Assembly (NCBI GenBank): GCA_963924555.1
Contig: OZ004585.1
Coordinates: 2,307,488 to 2,371,487 of the forward strand
DNA from: Crambe crambe
Lineage: Eukaryota; Porifera; Demospongiae; Poecilosclerida; Crambeidae
DNA: 64,000 nt
Reading direction: 5' to 3'
The notes below the pieces were generated by a model. That model was given only the letters and a program-made list of their open reading frames with translations, had not been told where the DNA came from and did not search any database. A program made the position numbers and the translations under genes. Shown here one piece after another: positions 33,484-45,205 of the stretch (position 1 is its first letter; the number at the start of each line of letters is the position of its first letter).

Positions 33484-35590
33484 TATAGCTATGTGTATAT
33501 ATCTGTAGCTGCTGTTATCACATACGTACTTTGGCATGCTTATTTTACATCAAATTTTCAATTTCCTTGTAGATTCAAGTCCTCGATTCCTTGTCTAATA
33601 CGTATTTGCCTTCTTATTCACTCTTATAGGTTGTTTTGTCTATAGCTACAGTAGCTAGCTAATACAATAGCTATATATATTATGATGGTACCACTTTCCA
33701 TACTTTGGTGTTTTGGGATAATATTATTATACGGAAATACGTAGTTATACCTGAGCATGTATTATTATGCACACTAAAATGTCCCAATACACACACTATA
33801 CATACAGTATGTGTGTACACAAATTATTGTCCCTATATACACATACTATAAGAACTGTTCTGTGCAGTATATACTTGTTTTTATGGTGTAGGCATAGGAA
33901 TGCATGTTGCTAGAGTAGAGGCCTCCTAATAATGGACCCTATGTAAATCATGTAGTTGTACAGGTACTGGGTAACTCTACATTCCAATAATTTGTCCTTA
34001 CGTATGTAGGTAGGGAGGTGTTGGAAGCACTCTCTTATAATTAGCTATTGGGCCAATAGTATATAGGGTAACAGCTCAAGCTTGTCTTTCAGTGGTATCT
34101 CATGCCAATTTCATGGTACCTGCATGAGAGTCAGCTCGCTTGCTATGCTCACTCGTGAATAAAGAAATCTTTTTTTTATGTTATCATTTTTTTTGTTATC
34201 AAATGAATTTCATATTCTTCCCTCTTCTGTGTAGGTAGAGTAATTCATTCATTGTAACCTTTTGAGAACTTGGGGTAGCTAGGATATTGTGTATTCTTTA
34301 AAAAATAGGTACAAGCTATAGGGGAGGGGCTTCTCCGGTATTCATGAGGTATGCAATGCTACACAGATTTGAACTACATACTATCCAAAGGTCCAGTGAT
34401 AAGACCAACCATGGTGGAGATCATAATTTGTACCCTTGCAGGAATTCCAGCAATCATGGCAAAACTATATGCATGTAACTGGGGCCCACTCACTACTTTA
34501 GATCATAGATATACTATCAGACTAAAATCACGTGATGATTACATAACCAAGATAAGGTCAAAGTCCAATGATACAATAATAATAATAATGTCTTAATAGT
34601 TAAGTCAGCATTGTTACATGCATATAAATTATCTAAGTTTTGGTGAGAGGAGGTTCATCCTGTTTCCATTCGCATCAGTGATGATGTGGTGTTCGTCAGT
34701 CTCTGGGAAGCAAGGGAATGGCATTCAGCGATGATGGAAAACCAGATCAGAGAGGGAAAGGAGAGGGCTCCCTCCAATGTTACTAGTTTTCCTCTCATAC
34801 CACTCTGTGGACTAATACGATTGATTCGGACTATAAAGAGTAAGTAAAATTATCAACAGATGTGTAAATCACCCCACTGTTTGCTATAATATAGAACCAG
34901 AGGACCGAGTATGTTTGAAGCAAGTTCTGATATCCTCGCCTGAATGTGAAAGTTGGTCTGAGACTCTATCAGATAAAAATTAATGTCCATACATTGATTC
35001 CTACAGCTAACTGGTTATTTGGGACAATTTAGGCTTAGGTAGCATAATTTTGGGAATAATCATGCAGGACTTCCTGGAATCAAGTATAATGTCAGAATAA
35101 TGGGGCATATTTTAAGCATAATGAGAGTAATTGAAGCTGCTGCAAGCCTGATAACAAAGACTTCACTCTCTACTGCCTGAGGTGGTTTCTTGCTACACTG
35201 TGACAGTGCCTAGCTAAGACCCGAGTCATGAGTGATTTTCTCACATAATATGACATGATATGAACAACAAGCTACATGCAGCTGTAAGCTAGTTTATGGC
35301 AATGGCTAAGCTACTTCTAGCTCTGCTACTGGACTGGGCAAGCATAATCACTTAATAATTGGTGTATTTGAGGGAATAACTGGTGCATTTGAGGGTTATA
35401 GCTATTAATAATAGGTAGCATTTTGGAGCATCATGGAATAGAATAACTGGAGAAATCTTGAGCATAATCTACCTAAGCCTAGGATAATTAAGCAAATGAA
35501 ATGCCACACTGAATTTGATAAGAAAAAGCAAAGGAGTCAATCATTGACGTTCTGATATCTAAATTATTATAATGCTTGATCACACATTAT
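33484..35590. other. Gene-free stretch between opposed receptor genes
   Basis: No supported exon. The open frame at 34351-34596 has no family motif. The stretch separates minus-strand copy 2 from plus-strand copy 3, so it should hold upstream control sequence for both. Confidence 0.4.
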
Positions 35591-35594
35591 GAGG

Positions 35595-35665
35595 ATAATG
35601 ACCACTGCACTTACAGATTCCAATTCTTGCGAAAGAGACCTGGAGAACATGAGCAACCATTGTAT
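35595..35665 (-). pseudogene. Remnant of an orphan receptor copy
   Basis: ATTCCAATTCTTGCGAAAGAG followed by GAGAAC resembles the minus-strand family sequence that encodes the NWNIRSS region (as at 23060-23085). Downstream sequence (GAGGAGTGATTGTTACATTC) recurs at 40190-40220 beside another remnant. Very short, so the call is tentative. Confidence 0.35.
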
Positions 35666-35884
35666 CATGAGGAGTGATTGTTACATTCGAAAAGTGGAAA
35701 GATTCATTTTCATCTAAAGCCTGTTGCTAGTGTTTCAGCAATCAGGATCATAAGATAAGTAGCTAACTTTTTACAAACATTTCTCATGGGACTTGACTAA
35801 GTTTTACATATCTTAATTTGTAGCTAGAATTGAAATCTGTAGTTTCTAATAGAAAATGATGACGATCATTTACCCCACCCACGT

Positions 35885-36004
35885 GCTGTAAAGTTCAAAG
35901 TTTAATTGGGATTTCGCGCGCATGACAGCATGACGGCATGTGCAAGGGCAATTATTTAATTCCCTAAGGGAGTCTGACTAAGAGAAATCTGACTAAGAGA
36001 AGTC
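35885..36004 (+). promoter_or_regulatory. Conserved upstream block of receptor copy 3
   Basis: GTGCTGTAAAGTTCAAAGTT followed by AATTGGGATTTCGCGCGCATG is repeated at 47458-47500 before copy 4, and both run on to a GGGAGTCTGAC motif close to the ATG. It may hold the promoter and 5' UTR, or may simply be part of the duplicated unit. Confidence 0.4.
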
Positions 36005-37828
36005 ATGTTGGTGTGTGAGTATTTATCTCTTATAGTTGCAGTCTGTTTTATTGGATCTACTGGCATTCAGAGCTATGATTACCCTATGTCTTCCACTCTG
36101 AATCCCAAAGTTCAGATAGATTCACCAGTGATCAATCGTTCATCATCATCACACTGCTCTGCTGGAAACCCTGAGGGCTTGTGTGCAATTGGTCTCTTTT
36201 GTGAGAAAGGACATTGCAAGTGTGGTCGCTATCCTTATGGCATCATCGAATGTGATGAAGACAAAGGCACCTCTGCTGTTTTGGATTGCTACTGTGCTAC
36301 ATTCGATGAGTTGAGAAATGTAACTAAAATAGGTGCATGTATTTATAACTGTGAGAATGTGAGTACTAGTTTTGTTGACAGTGTGTATCATCCTCTTCTT
36401 AACAGTACACAAAAACAAGAAGAAAGTGTGTGTGGATTTTTTAAAAGGAATGGTACACTATGTGGGCATTGTCAGCATGGGTTCTATGCCTTGGCCTACT
36501 CTTTTAACTTGACTTGTATCCCTTGTTCTCATGTCGGCTGGAACTGGGGTAGGTACATCATGGCAGCCTATCTCCCACTTACACTATTCTGTTTCATAAT
36601 TCTATTCTTTGAAGTAAATGCTGCCACTAGCCACTTGCATCCAGTCATATGGTACAGTCAATCTATTTCAGTACCAGCAATGGCACGCATATTACTCTTA
36701 TCTGTGCGTACGAAATCCACCTATCTTATGGTAGTGAGACTACTCTTATCTGTCTATGGCATATGGAACTTGGATTTCTTTAGACCCTTTTACTCAGACC
36801 TCTGTCTTGGAATAGGTTTTCTCCCCACCCTAGCTTTGGACTATGTCGTTGCTGTGTACCCTCTCCTCCTCATGGCTCTTACCTACTTACTGGTAAACCT
36901 GTATGACCAAAATTACAGAGTTATCGTTATCATATGGAAACCATTTCATATCATTTTTTCATTCTTCAAGAAAAATTGGAACATCAGAAGTTCCCTGATC
37001 GACTCCTTTGCTACATTCTTTCTACTAGCAAATGTTAAATTTCTTAGTGTTACTTTTGATGTACTTGCCCCTACAAGAGTATATGAGTTACATAGAGGAA
37101 ACTATAGCTCAACGTGGGCAGTGTACTATGCTGGAGATGTCAAATATTTTGGCAAAGAGCATCTTCCTTATGCCATCCTGGCCATATTTGTTACATTGGT
37201 TTTTGTTATTCTACCGTTCATAATTCTTGCTTTCTACCCTTTCACTTTCTTCCAGAAACTTCTGAATTGTATTCCTGTTCGTCGGCACATCTTGCGCACT
37301 TTTGTTGACTCCTTTCAAGGAGTTTATAAAGATGGAACAGAACCAGGCACCAGAGATTGTCGATACTTTGCTGCTCTCTTTTTCATAATGCGCTTTGTAT
37401 TCTTCCTGGTCTATGTAGTTACTCTTGATTCCTCATTTTTCTCTTTATCTGCAATGATTCTCTTGCTTTTAGTCCTCCTGATCATCAACGTACAACCTTT
37501 CAAAGCACCCCTGTCTCATTATTCAAAGATCAACTCTATCTTTTTCACCTTCCTGGCTATGGATTTAATCACTATGAGTGCCCTGGATTTAGCCTCTATC
37601 AAGACACGACAACTTATTACATTCCTACGCATTGGTATAGTCTGCTTTGGGTTCGTCCCTCTTATTTACGCATTGATAATGATCATCCACTGGATATATT
37701 CCCATAGGAGGTTCGGTCTCAAACTCAACAACAAAATCAGAGCCCGATTTTACGGGTACAGGGAATTGAATGGCAGGGAAACAAGCAATGGAGGAGACTA
37801 CATTGATTCTATGGAACGCATTCAATGA
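36005..37828 (+). CDS. Orphan 15-Cys multi-pass membrane protein, copy 3
   Basis: Single open frame, 607 residues, ATG at 36005. Signal peptide MLVCEYLSLIVAVCFIG; ectodomain with 15 Cys (CAIGLFCEKGHCKCGRYPYG, TSAVLDCYCATFDELRNVT, LCGHCQHGFYALAYSFNLTC); then about ten helices from GRYIMAAYLPLTLFCFIILF on. KEHLPYA and DSFQGVYKDGTEPGTRDCRY boxes conserved. Tail ends RFYGYRELNGRETSNGGDYI. Nearly identical to copy 4 at 47566, including more than 100 bases of 3' flank. Compared with the minus-strand copies the ectodomain differs most between Cys 10 and Cys 11. Confidence 0.9.
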   Translation: MLVCEYLSLIVAVCFIGSTGIQSYDYPMSSTLNPKVQIDSPVINRSSSSHCSAGNPEGLCAIGLFCEKGHCKCGRYPYGIIECDEDKGTSAVLDCYCATFDELRNVTKIGACIYNCENVSTSFVDSVYHPLLNSTQKQEESVCGFFKRNGTLCGHCQHGFYALAYSFNLTCIPCSHVGWNWGRYIMAAYLPLTLFCFIILFFEVNAATSHLHPVIWYSQSISVPAMARILLLSVRTKSTYLMVVRLLLSVYGIWNLDFFRPFYSDLCLGIGFLPTLALDYVVAVYPLLLMALTYLLVNLYDQNYRVIVIIWKPFHIIFSFFKKNWNIRSSLIDSFATFFLLANVKFLSVTFDVLAPTRVYELHRGNYSSTWAVYYAGDVKYFGKEHLPYAILAIFVTLVFVILPFIILAFYPFTFFQKLLNCIPVRRHILRTFVDSFQGVYKDGTEPGTRDCRYFAALFFIMRFVFFLVYVVTLDSSFFSLSAMILLLLVLLIINVQPFKAPLSHYSKINSIFFTFLAMDLITMSALDLASIKTRQLITFLRIGIVCFGFVPLIYALIMIIHWIYSHRRFGLKLNNKIRARFYGYRELNGRETSNGGDYIDSMERIQ

Positions 37829-40090
37829 GATCATTGTTTTACATAACTAACCAATGATATTCAACAGCAGAATGTGAAAGTATAACTCACATTCAGTGTT
37901 TTCTATACACTTACTTTGTACTCTGTAGCTATATATTTGTAATAACAACTTGAAGCACTCAGTTACATATCTATGGTTACCATTTGTTCAGTCTGCTCAT
38001 GTTTAACTTCTCTCTGTGTGTGTTGTTTTTGGAAGACTCTTTAATGGCTTAGTTGCTCCCTTACAAATAACTGTAAACAATAGGCTTATTATTAGAACTG
38101 CTATTTATACTAGCTACTGTGAGACTGTCCTGATTGTCATGCAACTTTCTGCAATGTCAGCACAAGTAGCTGGCTAACATTATTTTAGCTATGATGCAAC
38201 AGTAAACGTTGTATAGTCCCTAGATGGATCACAATTATGGCTCTCCACCAGTGGCCAAGCTTGGTCTTATGACTTGTACATTACATCACCATTGTTTAAC
38301 AGAATTAGCTATCCGGAGCTTTCCACACCTATATTCCCAGATTTTCTACTAATGCATGTTTAGATTCAGTAGCCATTCATCCATGGTTGCAATCTCCAGC
38401 TAGCTAGTTATACTGAAGCTACATAAAAATTACTCTAGACAATCAAGATTTTCCCTAAAAAATATACCAGAAGGATTTCATGTCAAGTTACATAGTTCCA
38501 AAACCAAAATATATAAAAGTTACAGCTTGGAATGATACAACAGATAACCAATGGCTATAATTAATGTTAGCTTGTGTGAGACACCAGTGACCACTCGTAC
38601 CACACCTTCTTCTTGTTGCTGAGACACCACTCGTACCACACCTTCTTCTTGTTGCTCAGTTGCCACATATTAAAGAGCCAGGGCCAGGGTCAAGGTAGAC
38701 AAAAATCATTCTATAAATATTTATTGAGTTATCAATTTCAATAATTCAACATTGAAACTACCATTTAGACATTCACCTTAAATTAGAATTTGTTTTGCTC
38801 ATTTTTGGAAATGTTTAGCCTATATGACAGCTTATGGATAAGAAATGGATAAGTGTGTTGACAGGAAAATTATAGTGTTTTAAGTTATCTCTTCCTTTCA
38901 TGTACATACCAACCACAATAACAACATTTAGCTATGTACTAGCCTATAATACTAAAAGGAAGAGTGTGCAAGTGTGTGCAAGTCAGCTTGCTTACACTTA
39001 GCTATGTATTCACTAAATAAAGAAATACAACAAAAATCAATTTTAGAAATCATGTTCTTTTCCTCGTTATCCAAATTAATGAATATGAAGTAATTGTAGA
39101 GTAAGGAGAGTAAGGGTAGAATACCAGTGTTCTTAATCTTGATTAGCTATAAGTTTCAAAAAAGCAGGTATACAAGTACCTAATGTGATTCTGGAAAGCA
39201 TAACAGGCAAAAAGTAGCTAGCTATGAGAGCTCAAGTGCATATTCAATGAATCCAGGCTACTTTGTAGCTAGCTATGTAGACACTAGCTTTGTAGCTAGT
39301 GCTTTCTCTATTAAACAGTTATGAAGAGATCAGCAAGCTAGCTATAACTTATACATGAAATTAAGATAGCTTCAGTTCTGAGAAAATAAGCTTGTCCTAC
39401 AAAAAATACCAGGCTGGCTACTCACTAATTACATAGCTATTTTTGGCAAGTTCAGTCATTTAAGAGTAGCTACATCAAATTGAATCAGTGCTACAGAATT
39501 TGTTTCTGAACTGATACCCCTGTAGCTAGCTATCCACTTCTATGATCCAGTTCTTCATCCATAACCCAAATTTTCTATGTGAAAAAAAAAATCCAGTAGA
39601 ATAGCTATCATCATTAATATCACAGAATAGTAGCAATTGCATGGAAAAAAGTACGTAGATAGTTGATGTAGTTTAATAGTTGCTGTATCTATACACTACA
39701 TAATATACTCTGCTTATTATTCTCAGCTAACATGATAAAGCCTTAGGGAAATAGTTTTTATGACTTCAGGTATTGGCATGCTATAATATCCATAGGCGTT
39801 TGCATGTGCGTTGTCTAGATAACGAGCGTAGCTATATAAGGACGTTTCTGTGTGCATTTTTTGTATCACCCTGATGAAGGCTAGAGTATTCTGGTCGAAA
39901 CGTTGGTGGTTTGTTTCATAAGCTAATTTTATGAGAACTAATTCTATTGGACTACATAATATAGTTCATAGCTATAGCTAGAAAGGTGGTTAGCTAATTT
40001 TCACGAAATGAGACTTGGTCGAATGTCACATGATGAGAAAACAGCACCAATAGCTAGAGAAATACAAAATTGTTGGAGTTATAAGGCAGA
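37829..40090. other. 3' flank of copy 3, gene-free
   Basis: 37829-38000 and 38700-38880 match 49387-49540 and 49950-50115 downstream of copy 4, so the duplicated unit extends about 1 kb past the gene. A 36-bp sequence (ACCACTCGTACCACACCTTC region) is repeated in tandem at 38580-38655. A dispersed repeat with GTCGAAACGTTGGTGGTTTG lies at 39880-39950 and also at 17965-18030. No exon seen. Confidence 0.5.
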
Positions 40091-40094
40091 CTAG

Positions 40095-40185
40095 AAAAGA
40101 ACACCATCGGCAATTTGGTTTTGTTCCATCTTTATAGCAAACATCAAGTGAAGGAGTCCATAAATGTGTGCATTGGCATTGTAAT
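40095..40185 (-). pseudogene. Remnant of an orphan receptor copy
   Basis: ACCATCGGCAATTT, GTTCCATCTTTATAGCAAAC and GAAGGAGTCCATAAATGTGTG follow the minus-strand family sequence for the conserved HTFMDSF...YKDGTEP...DCRW box, with deletions. The duplicated block around it recurs before copy 3 (35595-35760). Confidence 0.55.
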
Positions 40186-40369
40186 GTGAGGAGTGATTAC
40201 CTATTACATTCGAAGAGTGGAAAGCTTCAATTGATTTTTGTCTTTTTTTTTTTTTCTATTTGAAGCAAGTAGCTATAGTGTTTTAACAATTAGGGTCATA
40301 ACATAATAGGGCTTGATGCTACTTACTCCTCAGTTTAGGGTTGTAGCTAGATGAACAGTAGCCTCGTCC

Positions 40370-40416
40370 CCAGGCCCTCTTTTTTAAATTATGACTGCTA
40401 ACAAGAGGGCCTGGGG
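40370..40416. repeat. Fold-back arm hit by the Mutator-like element
   Basis: AGCCTCGTCCCCAGGCCCTC followed by its inverse AAGAGGGCCTGGG; same family as 9650-9760 and 46838-47439. The 6.4 kb element starts inside its right arm. Confidence 0.5.
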
Positions 40417-40603
40417 GCGATTTTTTAATTTGGGCTCACTTTGGGGTTCAAAGGTCAATCGTCGCACAATTTTTTTTTGCCATAGCGCGCGCGAACGTGA
40501 CTACAAATCGCCTCTTTTCATCTAGTAAGAAGCATGAAGAAGTCAGGTAAGCTATTAGTAGATATAATATATATATATTCCTATTCAGTATTCAGTATAT
40601 TGT

Positions 40604-42990
40604 TCAAGTCTTCTTCCTCTCACTCTGGCTATTAAGTTTTGTACTAAAATTGTGTGGTTGCTTGGGACGTTTGGGTTTAAGTGGTATGTTGTGATTTTGT
40701 AACTTCCACTTAGCTGGCCTTCCCTGGGGTGCCATTTTTGTACCTCTTGATAAACCTTTCCTTCTTCTTTGGATCCCTCCTGAGTTGGTTTTTATGTAGG
40801 AACCATGCCTACCATTTAACCACACAGCTCCTAAAAAGTAATAGTTTATAAGGCATTGAAAACAATATAGTTTTGTATATTATTACTCACTGTCCGATTT
40901 CCCAAAATTATGTAGTGCATAGGATAGAGCACTGTTGGGAGCTTGGGAATTTTCCATCTGTTTGTAGGAATTTATAATTTTGTTTGTTCCTGATAACAAG
41001 TTATGATCTCCTTCCATTAATCTCTTGGTAAGGTCCTCCATTATGTCCATTAAGAAGGTTTTGTACAGTAACACCTGTGCTTCCCATTCATTATTGACGT
41101 CCTGGCTATCCCTTGCAGTGACAGAGTAATTCTCAGGTATCTCATTGCTATATTCGTTGCCGTCAGTATTTACATCCTGGCTATCCTTTGTAGTGTTAGA
41201 GTACTTCTGCACATCACTGCTATTGGTAATGATCGTAATTTTCTCTGAATTGCTCTCTTATAAATCAGCATAAAAATCTATATTCCTGGTGTATTGCACT
41301 CCCCTGGCAATTATTGCAAAGGTGTGTCGTGCTTCTTTTGAGTACATAGGAGCTATGTTAAGGCAAGCAATTTGAAATTTCTTGGCTATGGCAGCCTGGT
41401 GTTTACAAGCAGCTCCATTGCTTCCAGTAGAGCAAGAGCATATTCCTAGCTCCATATCAACTAGATACTCAAAATCCACCTCTATCCCTCCTCTGAGTGT
41501 TATCTTTTCTTTAATCATGTAAATTGCATCTCTGATTATTTCATATCAGTTATGTTATTCTGCATCTTATTTAACTCTCTATACCGAAGAGATAAGCCTG
41601 GTCGAAATCTGCTGTGAGCAATATGCATAATTATTGGTGTTGTTTCCCCTTGTGATAGCTGCAATCCTGTGTGAAAGTGCCCATTCTGATTTTCTTTTCC
41701 AAAAGATTTCCAGATGCTTACGGAGCTGGGGGTACTGGTTATAAAAGCTATTGGCTATATTAGGATCTGTTAAATTCTTATAACGCTGCTCTAGGTCTTC
41801 TTCACTAGTCATATAAACTAGAGCACGAATAACCTGCATGATTGGTTGTCGGTCTTGATCAGCAATACCATGATTAGAGTCCCATAACCATTTCCACCAA
41901 CTCTGCAGATAATGAAAGATGCAGAGAAGCTGCACTGATTCAGGCCAGACTAATTTAAGGGCATTCCTTTCAGCTTCACAGTCGTCTGTGATAAACATCT
42001 GTGGACCCTTACTTCCTCATCCAAAGAAAGCATTATTTGGCATGAGAGTTCTAAGGTAAGAAAAAGCTTGCATGAGTGTGCTTTGACTCTCTCTAGAAGT
42101 GATAACAACTCCCAGGGGTATGCCCCCTCCAGAACTTGATGTGCTAAAGATGAAAGTGGGGCAATTGCATCTGTCTAAGCTGGCAGTGCTATCACAATAA
42201 ACTAGTTCACCAGCCTGTAGTGGCATAGCATGAGCCCTAGCCATCAAGGGTGTGCATACAGCTAGTACAAGAGGAGTGTCAATGCTTTCTCCAGGTTTAT
42301 CTTCCCACTTCTGTGATTTATTGTCAACGCTCCTTTCAAACTTTTGAAGAAATGCTTTGGCCCCCTCTGATCCATTTTTCTGATTGTATTCCTTTATCAT
42401 CTCTTCTAGTTTGTTGAACATTGGCTCACCATTTCGTTCACCATGATTTTTAATTCTCCATTTTCTGTATAGGTAAAAAACGTCACCATACTGAGGATAC
42501 TGAAGGAACGATCTGCTCTGACATACTCCAATTCATCATTGTGCTCTATGGCCAAATTTAGCCAGTGCAAATGTAAAGCTGATGAAGGTGAATGACCTTG
42601 ATCAAAGTAAGAATGAAATTTTGTTACTGTATCTGGATCAATGGGCCTAAAACTAAGTGCTTTAGCACATTCCAGGCCATCCCACACTAAAGTAATTTCA
42701 CAGGAGTGTGTTTTGTGGATCATGTTTGTAGAGGTGTCCATATTATGTACCCTCAAGGTAAATCTTGAATTGCACTCAGTTTTTTTGTTTCTGATACTGT
42801 CCAGTCGTTTGAGTACTCTCTTCGACTTTTTCCTTTTATGTTGGCAGTGCCTCACTGTTTTGTAGAGGATCCTTTTCCCTTTTGGCTGTACACCTCTAGT
42901 GATTCAGTAGGTTGTCTTGGTTTTGTCTTGAAAATCAACAATCCATTGTTCTGCACCATCTCTTGACGAAGTATTGGTGAGTAAAGTAAC
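40604..42990 (-). pseudogene. MULE transposase with SWIM domain, decayed
   Basis: In order: a Cys/His region (TVRHCQHKRKKSKR; NSRFTLRVHN; HSPSSALHLH), the DDE core with YCDSTASLDRCN, GVVITSRESQSTLMQAF and MFITDDCEAERNALKLVWP, a later KRKSEWALSHRIAAI carrying the likely catalytic Glu, then the SWIM motif CSCSTGSNGAACKHQ. The C-terminal part continues at 40604-41212. Breaks: an in-frame TGA near 42905, a frameshift near 42415, a TGA near 42010, a frameshift near 41630 and a TAA near 41257. Both TGA codons stand where an Arg would fit, so CGA to TGA (CpG deamination) is likely. Not active as it stands. Confidence 0.8.
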
Positions 42991-43066
42991 TGAACATACT
43001 AAATTTAAATTGCTAGTGGAAATATCAATTTTTTGAAAGATGTAAGTATATGATTTCGGGAGTATT

Positions 43067-44012
43067 TCATGTAGGAAGATTATCATGTTTTGTGATATGA
43101 TGGAGATCTGATATCTCGAAATTTTTATTGAATTGGTTTTGACTAGGAGTAATGACATCTGGAGGATTAGTGGGAGATACTGAATCAGATGGAGATAATG
43201 AGTGACATGGGCTGGTTATAGGACTATAAGTGGGTGGAGGAGGTGAACTTTGATTAACGCTGAATTCATGAGATAACGAGTGACATGGGCTGATTATAGG
43301 ACTGTAAGTGGGTGGAGGAGGTGACACTGAATTCATGAGATAATGAGTGACATGGGCTGATTATAGGACTGTAAGTGGATAGAGGAGGTGAATGTTGATC
43401 AATGCTGGATTCATGAGATAACGAGTGACATGGGCTGATTATAGGACTGTAAGTGGGTGAAGGAGGTATATCAATGCTGCATTCACGAGGTAACAAGTGA
43501 CATGGGCTGGTTATAGGACTGTAAGTGGGTGGAGGACGTGAACTTTGATCAGTGCTGGATTCATGAGGTAACGAGTGACATGGGCTGATTATAGGACTGT
43601 AAGTAGTTAGTGGAGGTAAATTATTTCTTTGATCAATGCTGGATTCATGAACTGAATCAGGTAGAGGTAGTGAGTGACATGGGCTGGTTATTGGATTATA
43701 AGTGGGTGGAAGAAGTGAATTATTTCTTTTATCAGAGCTGGATTTGCTAACGGGAAATTGAGATTGTTTGGTAACAATGTTACCTTCCAAAAGTGCATAC
43801 GGAGTTGATTGCTGTTTTTTAATAAGAGAGCATGTATGAGAATTGAGGTGTGTTGATATTGCATTTCTTGGGGGCAGAGAAGTGCTAATGATTTTAACTT
43901 CAGAATTTGATTTTTTTTTCTGGGTGGATATCAAGAGTGTTTTATGTAGGTTTTTTGCTTGTAATGGCTCCAGGAATATTTGTGGGTTGTAATAGGTTTC
44001 AGGCTGGTCCAC
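43067..44012 (-). CDS. Pro/Ser-rich repeat protein segment in the MULE
   Basis: Two overlapping frames encode about nine units like PPPTYSPIISPCHSLSHESS, 22-28 residues each, from a DNA minisatellite at about 43190-43710. The frame shifts once near 43330 inside the array. It lies directly upstream of the transposase in the same orientation and could be its N-terminal extension or a separate exon. No known domain. Confidence 0.4.
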
Positions 44013-45205
44013 TCTCTGACTTAAAATCTTTTCCCTTTCCCTTCTAGTTCTGATTAGTAAGTAGTATTATGTATTGAAAAGCTTACATACACATTTAGTG
44101 TCTGGTGAACTTACAATAAGCTTCCACAGAGCACCTCTTCATACATCATCTTTCTCACTAATCCCATATCATCCTAATGAAAATGTCATATGACTGAACC
44201 CATAGACTTACATATGAGGCTATGTAACTGATTTAATATTCACCTGACTGAAATCCATGGGATCTTCTCTTACAATGTGCAAAGCATACTGTATTAATAA
44301 CATCACTATCATATACTATATTAAGCCCACCATTAATTATAATGCAGCTACAGTGCAGTATGTACCTGACATAAATACTCCACAATCGGATCCATTTTTC
44401 TGGACAGGCATTTTCTATGAAGAATGCTGGCTAAAATAGCTATATATATTTTTTAATAAATGAAATGGGCTTACTTTGTTGTTCACATAAGTCCATTCCT
44501 TCCAATTAAATGAAGATGTAGCCAGCTCATTCAAGTATGATCTGATGAAGATGCAATGGTATTTGGATGTCAGGTATTTTTACTTTAATCCTCTTACGTG
44601 ACTTTTTAAATGTAGATGGAATTATCATGAAGAAGAGAGTTGTAATAGTTGACCTCTTTCTTTCTCATATCAAGTACCTTTAAAGTATATAACAGTAATT
44701 TATATTCTTTAAGTGTTTTTCTCTAACCAAAAGGGTCCATTGGATTCCTTTATCATTGATTATGAACAGTAATAAATCGTTATGCAAAACATCTTTCTAT
44801 GAAGCATTATGTATATGAATATGTAACATTAAATCATCAATATCTTACTGATCTATGAGATGATGGGAGGCCAGAACAAACCACGTCTTGCATACGTATA
44901 AGAAACCTTCCATCAAACACTTTTACTTTCTTCGCTCTCTATTTATAGCAATAAAAATGAAATTCAAAATTGCTCACTGTTGCTCCTTCCAATGCTATTA
45001 AGTTGAAGTACCCTTCAATTATCTAAGATTTTTGGTTGTTATTGTTCATGATTAATTGACATAATAATAGTTGCATGTACCTCATCTGTTAACCAAATTT
45101 TTCCAAAAAGTGGGATGCTCTGGTGCAATGAAAGTGATGGTTGCTGCTTTCCTGTATTTATTATTGGTTATGACTGTGTAGCAGACAAGTTTAGACTATC
45201 TGTAC

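Noticed and set aside
34351-34596. Open frame of 81 residues on the plus strand
   Set aside because: No motif, no splice context and no similar sequence elsewhere in the window.
36149-36418. Antisense frames inside receptor genes (also 47707-47976 and 32253-32498)
   Set aside because: They recur only because the sense coding sequence is conserved; no independent evidence.
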